A DNA stretch of 43,113 nt from Bacteroidaceae bacterium (lineage in GTDB: Bacteria > Bacteroidota > Bacteroidia > Bacteroidales > Bacteroidaceae): positions 1-43,113 of the forward strand of contig CABIXF010000033.1 in assembly GCA_902362595.1 (NCBI GenBank), read 5' to 3'. Below the pieces are notes generated by a model. The model did not search any database. It was not told the origin of the DNA and saw only the letters and a list, made by a program, of their open reading frames with translations. This document shows positions 35,333-41,862 of the stretch, in pieces (the stretch's first letter is position 1; each line of letters opens with the position of its first letter). Made by a program: the position numbers and the translations under genes.

Positions 35333-35548
35333 ATGAAACTACAGATTATCAGAAAGATTGGCAGACATGCAACAGCGATATTCCTGATTACCGGAATATG
35401 TCTGCTGACAAGCAAAGGGATTGTCCCCACCGGGATGATTACGCTGCTGTTGCTTGCAGGAGGATTCTTCGGTTTCCTGTTCAGGATACTGGTCATTATT
35501 TTCAAGATTCTTATTCTTCTGTTCATTGTAGGATTATTTGTCGCATAA
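35333..35548 (+). CDS. Small membrane protein of unknown function
   Basis: A 71-residue protein with two hydrophobic segments (about 15-45 and 46-70; TGMITLLLLAGGFFGFLF and VIIFKILILLFIVGLF) behind a short basic N-terminus (MKLQIIRKIGRHA), probably an inner-membrane hairpin. I recognise no family. It lies 22 nt upstream of another small gene and at the head of the PRTRC cassette, so it may belong to the same operon. Confidence 0.6.
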   Translation: MKLQIIRKIGRHATAIFLITGICLLTSKGIVPTGMITLLLLAGGFFGFLFRILVIIFKILILLFIVGLFVA

Positions 35549-35570
35549 CCCAAAATATAAATATACATAT

Positions 35571-35780
35571 ATGGAAACAGTTGCTATAACTTCACAAGCT
35601 CCTGTCATGCCGACTGCATGGCCACAGAGCGAACATATCAGACCGGTTAAAAGACGTCTGCCCAATACAGTTGATGAACCTAAAAACATCGGCTACTATC
35701 TGGAATCGCTACGTGATATTTCCAGCAATCCGGACAGAGAGAATATTCTGAAAGAATTCTTCAAGGAAACTTATGTATAA
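35571..35780 (+). CDS. Small hypothetical protein preceding PRTRC-E
   Basis: A 69-residue soluble protein from the ATG at 35571; the open frame begins at 35538 but the A-rich leader and ATG favour this start. Composition is polar, with a basic middle (HIRPVKRRLPNTVDEP) and an amphipathic C-terminal helix (YYLESLRDISSNPDRENILKE, split at the Pro). It is spaced 18 nt from PRTRC-E. I do not recognise a family. Position and spacing suggest a cassette member or a small regulator. Confidence 0.6.
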   Translation: METVAITSQAPVMPTAWPQSEHIRPVKRRLPNTVDEPKNIGYYLESLRDISSNPDRENILKEFFKETYV

Positions 35781-35798
35781 CCATAAAATTTTTCAATT

Positions 35799-36860
35799 AT
35801 GTTTTTTCAATCAATTTATCAGATGATTACAGCAGGTACGGATCTGAATATCAATATCCGTAAAGTGGACAACAGCCTGAGTGTGACAGTCATGCCAAGG
35901 CGGAACAGCCTGAAAGAGGATACACGGCAAAACATGGTGCCATTGGTCGTGAACGGAACACCGGCAGAACTGGATATGGGCTTCCTGCAGACCATACTCC
36001 AACCGATACAGAAGGTACAGGGACTGCTTGTCAATGCGGAAAATTTCGAGAAACAGGCAGAAAAGGCTACATCACAGGCCAAATCATCCAAAACCCCAAC
36101 AGTACCGGCTGAATCAAAGGAAGCCAGGGAAAAACGTGAAAAGATGGAAAAGCTCCTCAAGAAGGCTGATGATGCAACTGCCGCAAAAAGGTTCTCCGAA
36201 GCAATGACATGGCTGAAACAGGCACGAGTGCTGGCTCCTTCAGAAAAACAGAAGGAGATTGACGAAAAGATGCAGGAAGTACAGAAACAGGCCAGCGAAG
36301 GAAGTCTGTTCGGTATGGCAGAGGAACCGGAGCCGGTAATTCCCCAACCACAAGGCAATATGAACGGTCAGTCACAGCCCGGTATGCAAACAAGCATATT
36401 CCCAGAGCAGCAGACCCATACTATGAATCCTGAACCTGTCATGCAGTCTGCACCACAACAGATTCCACAGGGAATGCCTCAACCGGTATATGGAATGAAC
36501 GGAGCATATATCCAACCTGCTCCAAACCGCCCCGTAATGCAAGGAACAGGTATGCCACAAGGAGCTACAATGCAGCCCTATCCGCAGCAGCCGGCTTACC
36601 AGCCTGAGACGGCTCCTTATCCACAACAACAGGTACGGCAGCCGACAAACGACCATATACCGAACGGAACAGCACAGGTACAGAACGGAAACGGACGGGA
36701 ATACCAGACTGCACCGGCAGCCCATGATACATTCTGCTTCGATCCGGAAGACGAGAATGACAGGGAACTTCTAAGAGAGGACCCGTATGCGGAATATCCG
36801 GATTTTCCGACTGAGTACCGTATGAAGGACGAGGCACAGGTAGAAATGGTATACTGCTGA
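35799..36860 (+). CDS. PRTRC system protein E
   Basis: A 353-residue protein whose N-terminus (MFFQSIYQMITAGTDLNINI, then VMPRRNSLKEDTRQNMVPLVVNGTPAELD) matches the PRTRC-E family. Residues about 75-115 and 125-175 are helical and Lys/Glu/Ala-rich, likely coiled coil (KREKMEKLLKKADDATAAKR). Residues about 190-310 are rich in Pro, Gln, Met and Asn with no predictable fold. The last 35 residues are acidic. Function is unknown. It is the first recognised member of the E-C-F-B-ThiF cassette and is followed after 44 nt by the ubiquitin-like PRTRC-C. Confidence 0.85.
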   Translation: MFFQSIYQMITAGTDLNINIRKVDNSLSVTVMPRRNSLKEDTRQNMVPLVVNGTPAELDMGFLQTILQPIQKVQGLLVNAENFEKQAEKATSQAKSSKTPTVPAESKEAREKREKMEKLLKKADDATAAKRFSEAMTWLKQARVLAPSEKQKEIDEKMQEVQKQASEGSLFGMAEEPEPVIPQPQGNMNGQSQPGMQTSIFPEQQTHTMNPEPVMQSAPQQIPQGMPQPVYGMNGAYIQPAPNRPVMQGTGMPQGATMQPYPQQPAYQPETAPYPQQQVRQPTNDHIPNGTAQVQNGNGREYQTAPAAHDTFCFDPEDENDRELLREDPYAEYPDFPTEYRMKDEAQVEMVYC

Positions 36861-36904
36861 TTATAAAAATAAATGATTTGTAAAACCAATAAACAATAAA
36901 CAAT

Positions 36905-37126
36905 ATGGCACTGGAAATTAAAGGAATGAAAAGAGTATTCAAGATGAAGAAGAACAGTCAGGAAATCGTACTGGATGATCCGAACGTAAACATGTCTCCG
37001 GCTGAAGTAATGGATTTCTATTCAATGAACTATCCGGAACTGACCACCGCGACCGTACACGGACCGGAAATCGAAGACGACCGGGCAGTATATGAATTCA
37101 AGACAACCATCGGAGTGAAAGGGTAA
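36905..37126 (+). CDS. PRTRC system protein C, ubiquitin-like (Prok_Ub)
   Basis: A 73-residue protein of the PRTRC-C family, which is classed as a prokaryotic ubiquitin-like beta-grasp protein. Two N-terminal strands (LEIKGMKRVFKMK, QEIVLDDPN), a central helix (SPAEVMDFYSMNYPEL, 31-46) and C-terminal strands (TTATVHG, AVYEFKTTIGVKG) fit a beta-grasp. The protein ends exactly in Gly73, so a free glycine carboxylate is available for adenylation without proteolytic trimming. The expected partners are the ThiF E1-like enzyme and the E2-like PRTRC-B encoded downstream. What it is attached to is unknown. It lies 4 nt upstream of a small out-of-phase ORF and 36 nt upstream of PRTRC-F. Confidence 0.85.
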   Translation: MALEIKGMKRVFKMKKNSQEIVLDDPNVNMSPAEVMDFYSMNYPELTTATVHGPEIEDDRAVYEFKTTIGVKG

Positions 37127-37130
37127 GGAC

Positions 37131-37304
37131 ATGAAAAAAGGACAACATAAAAATAAAAAACCATGTACACAACTTACGGAACGGGCTTTGGAAAATTTAG
37201 CCAGACTTATCATATCGGAACTCGAAAATACGGACATAAGCCGGGGCATCAGGAGCAGAAAGAAAAGAAAACTCCCTCCAGCAGAAAGCCTCATGGTTTT
37301 CTGA
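37131..37304 (+). CDS. Possible 57-residue protein overlapping the start of PRTRC-F
   Basis: An ATG 4 nt after the PRTRC-C stop opens a 57-codon frame ending in TGA (37302-37304), out of phase with PRTRC-F and overlapping its first 142 nt. The product is basic with a convincing amphipathic helix (LTERALENLARLIISELEN) and a basic tail (RSRKKRKLPPAESLMVF). By eye it looks more protein-like than the first 45 residues of PRTRC-F in the other frame. It may be a genuine tiny gene, with PRTRC-F starting later, or a true overlap. Family unknown. Confidence 0.4.
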   Translation: MKKGQHKNKKPCTQLTERALENLARLIISELENTDISRGIRSRKKRKLPPAESLMVF

Positions 37305-38272
37305 ACACGAGAATACCTTCCATCGCTCCCGACCTGTATGTGGAGAATGACAGGGATGTAACGGTAAATGTCACCACCAAAGAGAATCTTGATTTCCTGT
37401 ACCGTTCAGCCATGAAGTATGCGCAGCTCCTGGATGTGGAGCTGCCATACCATCCTACAGGCAGGACTTCCATAAGAGAAAAAATATGCCTGCTTTATAA
37501 TGCGCTGGATTCCATAGTATCTCATCATGTAAATCTGGAACTTGTCGGTAACAAGCTCCAGTTCTGTATCTATCATTTCCATGAATGGCCTGATTACACC
37601 CTGTTCCTGATACCGATAGATTTTACAGAAAGACTGAAAGGTGAAATCAAAAGGATCACACTGGAGTTCATCAGAAGGTTCATCAAGTATCACAGGATGA
37701 TGGATATAACCGATACCCCTTATTTTGAGATGTCGGAAGTCTGTATCGATTATGTGGACTTTGAACAGCTCGATGAGGAAGAGAAAAAGGATTTGTACAG
37801 AAAGGAAAAGCTTTTCAGGTCATATGAGAAAGGGAGAATCCACAGGAAACTGTGCCGGATGCACTCCAAGGCTTTCTGTAGGAATCTGGAAGAACATATC
37901 CGCAACTGTAATCCTTCCTGCAATAAGGAAAAAAGACTTTTGGAACTGATTACTGAAGGGATGTCCCTGATTGCAAAAGACAGTCCTCATATCTTGAATT
38001 ATGATTATGACTATGCAAGCGAAAAGGAAAGGGATTTCGAACCGCCACCGCTCGAATATCAGATTCTGCTTACCTATTCCATTACGGATACGGTTACCAA
38101 AGACATGGAAAGCTGTTTCAGTACTGACTGTCAGGAAACATATAACCAGACTCCCGTATCATTTACCTTCATCACACCGGAAACTGAAAAACTGTTCAGA
38201 CCAGAGAATTATCCGGAACGGTTCTCAAAATGGTTTGAGAAATTTGTAGAACATGTTACCTATAATTTATAA
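37163..38272 (+). CDS. PRTRC system protein F
   Basis: A 369-residue protein (from ATG 37163) recognised as PRTRC-F by its place and by segments such as IPSIAPDLYVENDRDVTVNV and LFLIPIDFTERLKGEI. The family has no known activity. It is soluble with long helical segments (KKDLYRKEKLFRSYEKGRIH) and a group of Cys/His residues (LCRMHSKAFCRNLEEH, CNPSCNKEKR) that might bind metal; this is speculative. The first about 45 residues are overlapped by another ORF and look poor, so the real start may be downstream (GTG 37340 is possible). The stop is 5 nt before PRTRC-B. Confidence 0.8.
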   Translation: MYTTYGTGFGKFSQTYHIGTRKYGHKPGHQEQKEKKTPSSRKPHGFLNTRIPSIAPDLYVENDRDVTVNVTTKENLDFLYRSAMKYAQLLDVELPYHPTGRTSIREKICLLYNALDSIVSHHVNLELVGNKLQFCIYHFHEWPDYTLFLIPIDFTERLKGEIKRITLEFIRRFIKYHRMMDITDTPYFEMSEVCIDYVDFEQLDEEEKKDLYRKEKLFRSYEKGRIHRKLCRMHSKAFCRNLEEHIRNCNPSCNKEKRLLELITEGMSLIAKDSPHILNYDYDYASEKERDFEPPPLEYQILLTYSITDTVTKDMESCFSTDCQETYNQTPVSFTFITPETEKLFRPENYPERFSKWFEKFVEHVTYNL

Positions 38273-38277
38273 ACATC

Positions 38278-38979
38278 ATGAATGAACTGACCCAAAACAT
38301 ACAGAAAATGATGGTGCCGAAAGCTGCTATCATAGCCTACAAGTATGAAGACAGAAAAAATTCTGACACCAGATACTTCATAGAATTGCGTCCCATCGGG
38401 AAAAGCGGACAGATGGGGGCAGGTATCCCCGTCACATACGAATTCATGAATACCCTGCTGGAATCCTATACGGAGGAAATGAGCGGGATACCGGCAGGCA
38501 GAATCCCCGAAAACATGCTGGCCTGCAATCCGAGAAAAGGACAGGAAGAATATATCTGGTACAATCCGCCAGAAAAAAGACAGATGTTTTTTCACAAAGA
38601 CCTCAATATACAGGACGGCACATTCAATCTGCCGGGAATTGTCTACCATGTAAAAAACGGAAGCATGGACGTGTTCGCCTTCAAGGGGAAACGTCCGGTG
38701 GAAACGACACCACTGTTCCGTGCCCCGTTCTTCAACGTGACCGGATCAAGTGTCTGCCTTGGCAGCAGTTCTCTGGAAAAGCCACAGAACCCGACTTTCC
38801 TTTCCCTGCTGGAATACTGGGAAAAACGGTTCTGGCTGACTGAATTCTCCCATCTGGGAGGAAATGTCAATCCTACCGTTTCAAATCTTGTCATCGTCAC
38901 CGAGAACATAAGAAACAATCCGTTCGACATGAACGAACTCAAGCCCATGAATAAAAAACTTAAAGACATACTTCCATGA
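38278..38979 (+). CDS. PRTRC system protein B, E2-like (Prok-E2 family D)
   Basis: A 233-residue protein of the PRTRC-B family, predicted from established comparative genomics to have a ubiquitin-conjugating (E2/UBC) fold. The C-terminal half contains the conserved stretch PLFRAPFFNVTGSSVCLGSS, where Cys160 is the candidate thioester cysteine, followed by an aromatic helix (FLSLLEYWEKRFWLTEFSH). Alternative Cys83 lies in a less conserved setting. It probably accepts PRTRC-C from the ThiF protein, whose start codon overlaps the stop here (ATGA, 38976-38979), an arrangement that usually means coupled, similar expression. Activity has not been shown for this protein. Confidence 0.85.
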   Translation: MNELTQNIQKMMVPKAAIIAYKYEDRKNSDTRYFIELRPIGKSGQMGAGIPVTYEFMNTLLESYTEEMSGIPAGRIPENMLACNPRKGQEEYIWYNPPEKRQMFFHKDLNIQDGTFNLPGIVYHVKNGSMDVFAFKGKRPVETTPLFRAPFFNVTGSSVCLGSSSLEKPQNPTFLSLLEYWEKRFWLTEFSHLGGNVNPTVSNLVIVTENIRNNPFDMNELKPMNKKLKDILP

Positions 38980-39758
38980 AAAAGATACATTTTACCGACC
39001 GCTACCTGCTCAATCCGCGTCATCCGGTAACGGTATTCGTCATCGGAGCCGGAGGTACCGGCTCACAAGTGATAACCAATCTGGCACGCATGAGCATGGC
39101 ACTTCAGGCATTGGGCCATCCCGGACTACATGTCACCGTATTCGATCCCGACACAGTAAGCCAGGCCAATATAGGACGCCAGCTTTTCAGTGAGACGGAA
39201 CTGGGACTGAACAAAGCCGTATCACTAGTCACACGCATCAACCGTTTCTTCGGATACGCATGGACTGCAGAATCGCAATGTTTTCCTACCAGGAATTTTT
39301 CTGAAGATAACACAGCAAATATCATCATAACCTGTACGGACAATATACGCTCACGTCTTACGCTTTGGAAATTCCTGAAGAAAGTCCGCAAAGAAAACTT
39401 CAGTGACCATTCGGCTCCCATATACTGGATGGATTTCGGGAACAGCCAGACAAAAGGACAGGTCATCATCGGGACGGTACGTGAGAAAGTTCTCCAACCT
39501 TCTTCACAGGAATATATTCCCATGCCTAAAATGAATGTCATCACCGAGGAAGTGGACTATGCAAAAATCAAGGAAAAGGAATCGGGACCAAGCTGCTCAC
39601 TGGCGGAAGCTTTGGAAAAACAGGATTTGTTCATTAACTCCACACTGGCACATATCGGATGTGACCTGCTCTGGAGAATGTTCAAGGAAGGAAAGACACT
39701 GTATCGCGGTGCCTATGTCAATCTGGAAACATTGAAAGTGACCGCAATCCCGGTATAA
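38976..39758 (+). CDS. PRTRC system ThiF family protein (E1-like adenylating enzyme)
   Basis: A 260-residue E1/ThiF/MoeB-type Rossmann enzyme. The nucleotide-binding loop is GAGGTGS (24-30). The E1 signature follows as FDPDTVSQANIGRQ (56-69) with the Arg-Gln pair that contacts ATP and the acceptor carboxylate, then LGLNKA and TCTDN (119-123) with the Mg-binding Asp. Cys207 (GPSCSLAEAL) is a candidate thioester cysteine. It should adenylate the C-terminal glycine of PRTRC-C. It overlaps PRTRC-B by 4 nt and is the last gene of the cassette, followed by a hairpin. No JAB-type (PRTRC-A) or ParB-related gene is found in the window. Confidence 0.93.
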   Translation: MKKIHFTDRYLLNPRHPVTVFVIGAGGTGSQVITNLARMSMALQALGHPGLHVTVFDPDTVSQANIGRQLFSETELGLNKAVSLVTRINRFFGYAWTAESQCFPTRNFSEDNTANIIITCTDNIRSRLTLWKFLKKVRKENFSDHSAPIYWMDFGNSQTKGQVIIGTVREKVLQPSSQEYIPMPKMNVITEEVDYAKIKEKESGPSCSLAEALEKQDLFINSTLAHIGCDLLWRMFKEGKTLYRGAYVNLETLKVTAIPV

Positions 39759-39763
39759 TGCAT

Positions 39764-39806
39764 AAGTGACCGTATGTATCATCTTTCCATCAGAATACGG
39801 TCACTT
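39764..39806. terminator. Bidirectional stem-loop after the PRTRC operon
   Basis: Perfect 11-bp arms AAGTGACCGTA (39764-39774) and TACGGTCACTT (39796-39806) with a 21-nt spacer, placed between the ThiF stop and the convergent helix-turn-helix gene. It probably ends both transcripts. Confidence 0.65.
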
Positions 39807-39816
39807 AGTCTATTTG

Positions 39817-40122
39817 CTATTTATTATTTACTACGTTCTTACCACGCTGAAGCAGGAAACTCTGTATCTCTGAGGCGAGATAGAATGATTTCCCGTTCTT
39901 TTCCACCGAGTAATATTTAATCTTGCCCTCTTGCCTGTAACGTGCCAAAGTTCTTTGTGACACACCAAGGAGTTCTGCCAGATCCACATTATCAAGCAGT
40001 CTGTCTCCGTTCATACATTCTTTCAGACGGTTCATCTGGTCCAGTTTCTTTTCAATGCGGGCAAATCCCTCTACCATTGTTCCTATCAGCCTTTCGAGTA
40101 TCTCATTATCTATATATGACAT
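39817..40122 (-). CDS. Helix-turn-helix (excisionase-like) DNA-binding protein
   Basis: A 101-residue protein from ATG 40122 (the open frame extends to 40170). An N-terminal helical part (LERLIGTMVEGFARIEKKLDQ) is followed by a MerR/excisionase-type winged helix: VDLAELLGVSQRTLARYRQ, then KIKYYSVEKNGKSFYLASEI. This layout is typical of the small regulators and excision factors on Bacteroidota integrative elements. It is convergent with the PRTRC operon and divergent from the two HTH genes at 40438-41014. Confidence 0.8.
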   Translation of the reverse strand: MSYIDNEILERLIGTMVEGFARIEKKLDQMNRLKECMNGDRLLDNVDLAELLGVSQRTLARYRQEGKIKYYSVEKNGKSFYLASEIQSFLLQRGKNVVNNK

Positions 40123-40437
40123 AATTCCAATGTTATTAAATGAATAAATCGATACTCCCGTTGTGCGCACTCAAGAGTATGTACTTATAATAGTGAAAAT
40201 AGTATGCCACATAGTTCATATTTATTTAATATTACTACTTAACTGCTGATAATCTGAAACATACAAAATAATGTCTAAATATTAGTGTAAACCAAAAGTG
40301 TAAACTATAATCAAGTATCGGTTAACACAATTAACTTCCATGACATCTAATGAATTTTGATGCTATCTGATGAAGCAATCAAACATAATATATATTGCTA
40401 TAATTACCTTTATCCCAACAATCCTAAAATACCAAAT
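40123..40437. other. Divergent A+T-rich intergenic regulatory region
   Basis: About 315 nt without a gene between divergent HTH genes. It contains two copies of AGTGTAAAC 13 bp apart (40284-40292 and 40297-40305) and the phased array at 40337-40376. A weak -7-like TACCTTTA (40405-40412) lies ahead of the HTH gene at 40438; no matching -33 is seen. No direct evidence places the minus-strand promoter. Confidence 0.5.
40337..40376. promoter_or_regulatory. Phased 10-bp repeats upstream of the HTH gene pair
   Basis: Units start with TCCATG (40337), CTAATG (40347), TTGATG (40357) and CTGATG (40367), each exactly 10 bp apart. Unit 1 ends in TGACAT, as in the array at 30938-30977. The array lies about 60 nt before the HTH start codon. 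It is a candidate operator for one of the HTH proteins. Confidence 0.6.
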
Positions 40438-40734
40438 ATGGAAATAGTTAATATAGAAGCAAAAACATTTCAAGAAATGCTAGATGCATTATTTGATTTA
40501 GAAAAAGAATTCAAATTATTGAGAAATCAACATTCTAATTGTCAGCTAAATGAATGGTTAGATAATCAAGAAGTATGCGAAATACTAAATATTTCACTCA
40601 GAACATTACAGTACTTAAAGAACCGTGGAAATATTACATTCACTCAGATTGGCCGCAAAACGTACTATCATAAACAAGAAGTCATGAATCTAATTAAGGA
40701 ACAACAATATGGGAAAAATACTGACAAAAAGTGA
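40438..40734 (+). CDS. Helix-turn-helix (excisionase-like) protein, first of pair
   Basis: A 98-residue protein. The open frame begins at 40357, but ATG 40438 (MEIVNIEAKTFQEMLDAL) matches the usual beginning of this Bacteroidota family. A helical N-terminus (to about 45) is followed by a winged HTH: NQEVCEILNISLRTLQYLKN, then ITFTQIGRKTYYHKQEV. It probably binds DNA as a regulator or excision cofactor. It overlaps the next gene by 26 nt, so the two are coexpressed. Confidence 0.82.
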   Translation: MEIVNIEAKTFQEMLDALFDLEKEFKLLRNQHSNCQLNEWLDNQEVCEILNISLRTLQYLKNRGNITFTQIGRKTYYHKQEVMNLIKEQQYGKNTDKK

Positions 40735-41014
40735 TAAAGAAATCATCGATTTCTTTAACCGAATCCAAGATTTAAAGGAGATTTTAAAATCACTTAAAAC
40801 TTATCAATTGAGAAGTCTCCAAAATGAACAGTATATAACAGACTCTGAACTTGCGGAAAAATTAAAACTTTCAAAACGTACTTTATCCGAATACAGGTGT
40901 AATGGAATATTACCTTATTATCAAATTGGTAAAAAAATTCTTTATAAAGAAAGTGATATTGAAGAGTTATTAGCTAAGAACCGGACAAACATATTCGGTA
41001 CCCATTTTAACTGA
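40709..41014 (+). CDS. Helix-turn-helix (excisionase-like) protein, second of pair
   Basis: A 101-residue relative of its upstream neighbour. It has an N-terminal helix (DKEIIDFFNRIQDLKEILK), then a winged HTH (TDSELAEKLKLSKRTLSEYR, then ILPYYQIGKKILYKESDI). It starts inside the end of the preceding gene. Paired small HTH proteins of this type usually sit next to an integrase on Bacteroidota elements; here the integrase downstream is broken. A strong terminator follows. Confidence 0.82.
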   Translation: MGKILTKSDKEIIDFFNRIQDLKEILKSLKTYQLRSLQNEQYITDSELAEKLKLSKRTLSEYRCNGILPYYQIGKKILYKESDIEELLAKNRTNIFGTHFN

Positions 41015-41026
41015 TAAATTTAAAAT

Positions 41027-41074
41027 CACAAGAAGGAATAGCTTGTAAACCATTCCTTCTTGTGCCCCTTTTTT
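41027..41074. terminator. Bidirectional rho-independent terminator
   Basis: Perfect 13-bp arms CACAAGAAGGAAT (41027-41039) and ATTCCTTCTTGTG (41052-41064), followed by CCCC and a T6 run on the plus strand. It separates the HTH pair from the convergent recombinase fragment. Confidence 0.85.
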
Positions 41075-41583
41075 CATTGTCTAAAGCTCCGTTCAACATT
41101 TTCCATATCATTCAATATGGACTGATCCAGAACTTTCGCATAATGTCTTGTCATATTAAGATTGGCGTGTCCAAGGATTTTCGCAACATTCTCCATCGAA
41201 ACTCTATTTGCCAAAAAGACTACTGTAGCAGCTGTATGTCGTGCGACATGTGTTGTTAATTTCTTCTTTATACCACAAATATCAGCTATTTCTTTCAAAT
41301 ATGCATTGGTCTTTTGATTACTGGAGACCGGCAATAACAACCCCTTAGCATTTGTTGATGCAAAATCCTTATACTTTTCCAGAATTTCTTTTGCAACACT
41401 AAGTAAAGGAATATTACACATTTCCTTCGTTTTCTGTCTCATTTTTCGAATCCACATATTTCCCTGGGCATCTTTAATTAAATCCTCAGCAGTTAATTGA
41501 GAAACATCCACAAAAGCCAAACCCGTGAAGCAAGAAAGAAGCATCAAAGCAAGGGAGATAGGAATAAAGAGAATCAAACGCAA
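41074..41583 (-). pseudogene. Truncated tyrosine recombinase (C-terminal catalytic part)
   Basis: About 150 residues match the C-terminal half of a Bacteroidota tyrosine integrase: SCFTGLAFVDVSQL (first catalytic-domain helices), WIRKMRQKTKEMCNIPLL, HVARHTAATVVFLANRV (His-x-x-Arg) and ILGHANLNMTRHYAKV (nucleophile Tyr). The first Arg of the catalytic set and the whole arm- and core-binding N-terminus are missing. The only start is a TTG, and the first 15 or so residues look non-homologous, so the breakpoint is near 41540-41583. The intact gene would be about 400 residues. It is probably the former integrase of the element carrying the HTH and PRTRC genes, broken by insertion or deletion. Confidence 0.82.
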
Positions 41584-41862
41584 TACGTTGTAAAGCAGCG
41601 GTTTTACAGTAGTTTGCCATTATAGCCAAACAGCAGGGAAAGGCAGGATAATGCAAGGTTTCCGCTACCAAGTCATTACCTGTTCCGCTACCTGTCTGAA
41701 GCCTGAAAAACAGCGTTCCTAATGCTTGTAAACAAGCATTATACGTGCGGCAGGGACTTCAAATCCGCAGATTTAGCAGCGTCCGTTCCGTTTGCGCCGT
41801 TCTGCCCCGTTTCCAATTCTGTCGGTCGGCAATGTATCACTAATATTGCAACCAAAAAAGTT
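41584..41862. other. Junction and leader region of the second integrase
   Basis: About 280 nt lacking a gene. It contains a perfect 8-bp palindrome with a 4-nt loop (AATGCTTG / CAAGCATT, 41721-41740) of the sort seen at terminators or recombinase sites. The base composition shifts from A+T-rich (HTH genes, broken integrase) to the G+C-richer second integrase across this interval, consistent with an element boundary. Confidence 0.5.

Noticed and set aside
35092..35589. Plus-strand 165-codon ORF
   Set aside because: Covers the G+C-rich inverted repeat and then the small membrane protein gene out of frame; no family features.
41722..41862. N-terminal extension of the second integrase to 41722
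   Set aside because: The extension covers the palindrome and has no similarity to integrase N-termini; the protein pattern begins at MTMKTEMKVLLYIKRSG.
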